NCBI GenBank assembly: GCA_003133265.1
Contig: PKWQ01000424.1
Coordinates: 1 to 5,401 of the forward strand
Direction: 5' to 3'
Source: Acetobacteraceae bacterium
GTDB lineage: Bacteria > Pseudomonadota > Alphaproteobacteria > Acetobacterales > Acetobacteraceae
Length of the DNA: 5,401 bases
Shown here: positions 5,188 to 5,401 of the stretch, piece by piece
How the letters are laid out: every line of letters starts with the position of its first letter
Numbering within the stretch: position 1 is the first letter of the stretch
Position numbers and translations under genes: made by a program
Notes under the pieces: model-generated
Told to the model about the DNA's origin: nothing
Seen by the model: the letters and a program-made list of their open reading frames with translations, nothing else
The model's database searches: none

Positions 5188-5401
5188 GGATTTTCTCCCG
5201 TGCGCGGGTGCGCGGTTGTCTCGTGGCGCCTCCCGATGTCCAGGGACAGTTTGTTACCCAAGCCACGGAGCATGCAAGCCATTGGCCGGGAAGGACAGGC
5301 GGAGTTTCCTAGGGTCTTGGATTTCAGCCAGAGGCTCATGTGTGTTTTCGGCACCCGATCGGGACCCCGGCTGAATCCGATCAAACAGGTTCATCGATCG
5401 A
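5188..5401. other. SDR upstream region with a short dyad, no convincing gene
   Basis: This is the 5' flank of the leftward SDR. It contains a perfect dyad, TGTCC-AG-GGACA (5237-5248), about 50 bases upstream of the SDR start codon, a position suiting an operator, and a looser inverted pair, GATCGG and CCGATC, near 5357-5382. No strong promoter boxes, RNA gene or coding frame with recognisable protein features was seen. Regulation through the dyad is only a suggestion from its position. Confidence 0.3.

Noticed and set aside
5357..5382. GATCGG ... CCGATC inverted repeat as a terminator or IS end
   Set aside because: It has a 6-bp stem with a 14-base loop, no T-tail, and no partner copy elsewhere in the window.
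5157..5384. 75-codon minus-strand frame upstream of and overlapping the SDR
   Set aside because: It has no recognisable motif or good ribosome binding site, and it overlaps the SDR start, whose own RBS is strong.
1..5401. CRISPR array, tRNA/rRNA gene, toxin-antitoxin or phage-defence system
   Set aside because: No regularly spaced repeats, RNA-gene landmarks or defence-protein motifs were seen on either strand.

Overview
This is a GC-rich window whose gene families, codon use and Tat-type leader suggest a proteobacterium, most likely an alphaproteobacterium. That placement is inferred from the style of the proteins and was not tested. Four genes look complete: an HxlR-type regulator, a MATE efflux pump, an iron-alcohol-dehydrogenase-like protein and a short-chain dehydrogenase. 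A fifth gene, with a twin-arginine signal peptide, runs off the left edge. Between them lie at least three kinds of gene debris: an IS3-type transposase fragment, the first residues of a short-chain dehydrogenase, and the first third of an amidohydrolase-2 decarboxylase or hydrolase.

Layout. Positions 1-121 (minus) hold the N-terminus of an exported protein. Positions 211-524 (minus) hold OrfA and OrfB remnants of an IS3-family element in two frames, cut off before the catalytic core. Positions 499-553 form a short AT-richer regulatory gap with a perfect 13-bp dyad and a direct repeat. It precedes the operon hxlR-like (554-1099) and MATE (1096-2538), whose reading frames overlap by GTGA, so a regulator and its pump are probably co-transcribed and translationally coupled. 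Positions 2539-2742 carry no intact gene, but they contain the Rossmann-motif start of a lost SDR whose start codon appears to have become ATA. Positions 2743-3051 are a 102-residue stump of an amidohydrolase that still has a good ribosome binding site. Positions 3148-4362 encode a 404-residue DHQS-like/Fe-ADH superfamily protein whose usual metal ligands are mostly absent. A bulged GC hairpin ending in TTTCTC lies at 4408-4435, between this gene and a convergent, intact SDR (4435-5187, minus). Positions 5188-5401 are the SDR upstream region, with one short dyad and no convincing gene.

How it fits together. Amidohydrolase-2 decarboxylases, Fe-ADH-like maleylacetate reductases and SDRs often occur together in aromatic or resorcylate-type catabolic clusters, and HxlR plus MATE is a plausible resistance unit for reactive or phenolic compounds. 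The right half therefore looks like an eroded catabolic neighbourhood in which some genes survive only as 5' ends. This pathway reading is inference. I see no CRISPR array, RNA gene or clearly new multi-gene system. The points most worth checking are the metal-ligand-poor Fe-ADH homologue, the two adjacent 5'-end stumps, and the regulatory gap between hxlR and the IS debris.
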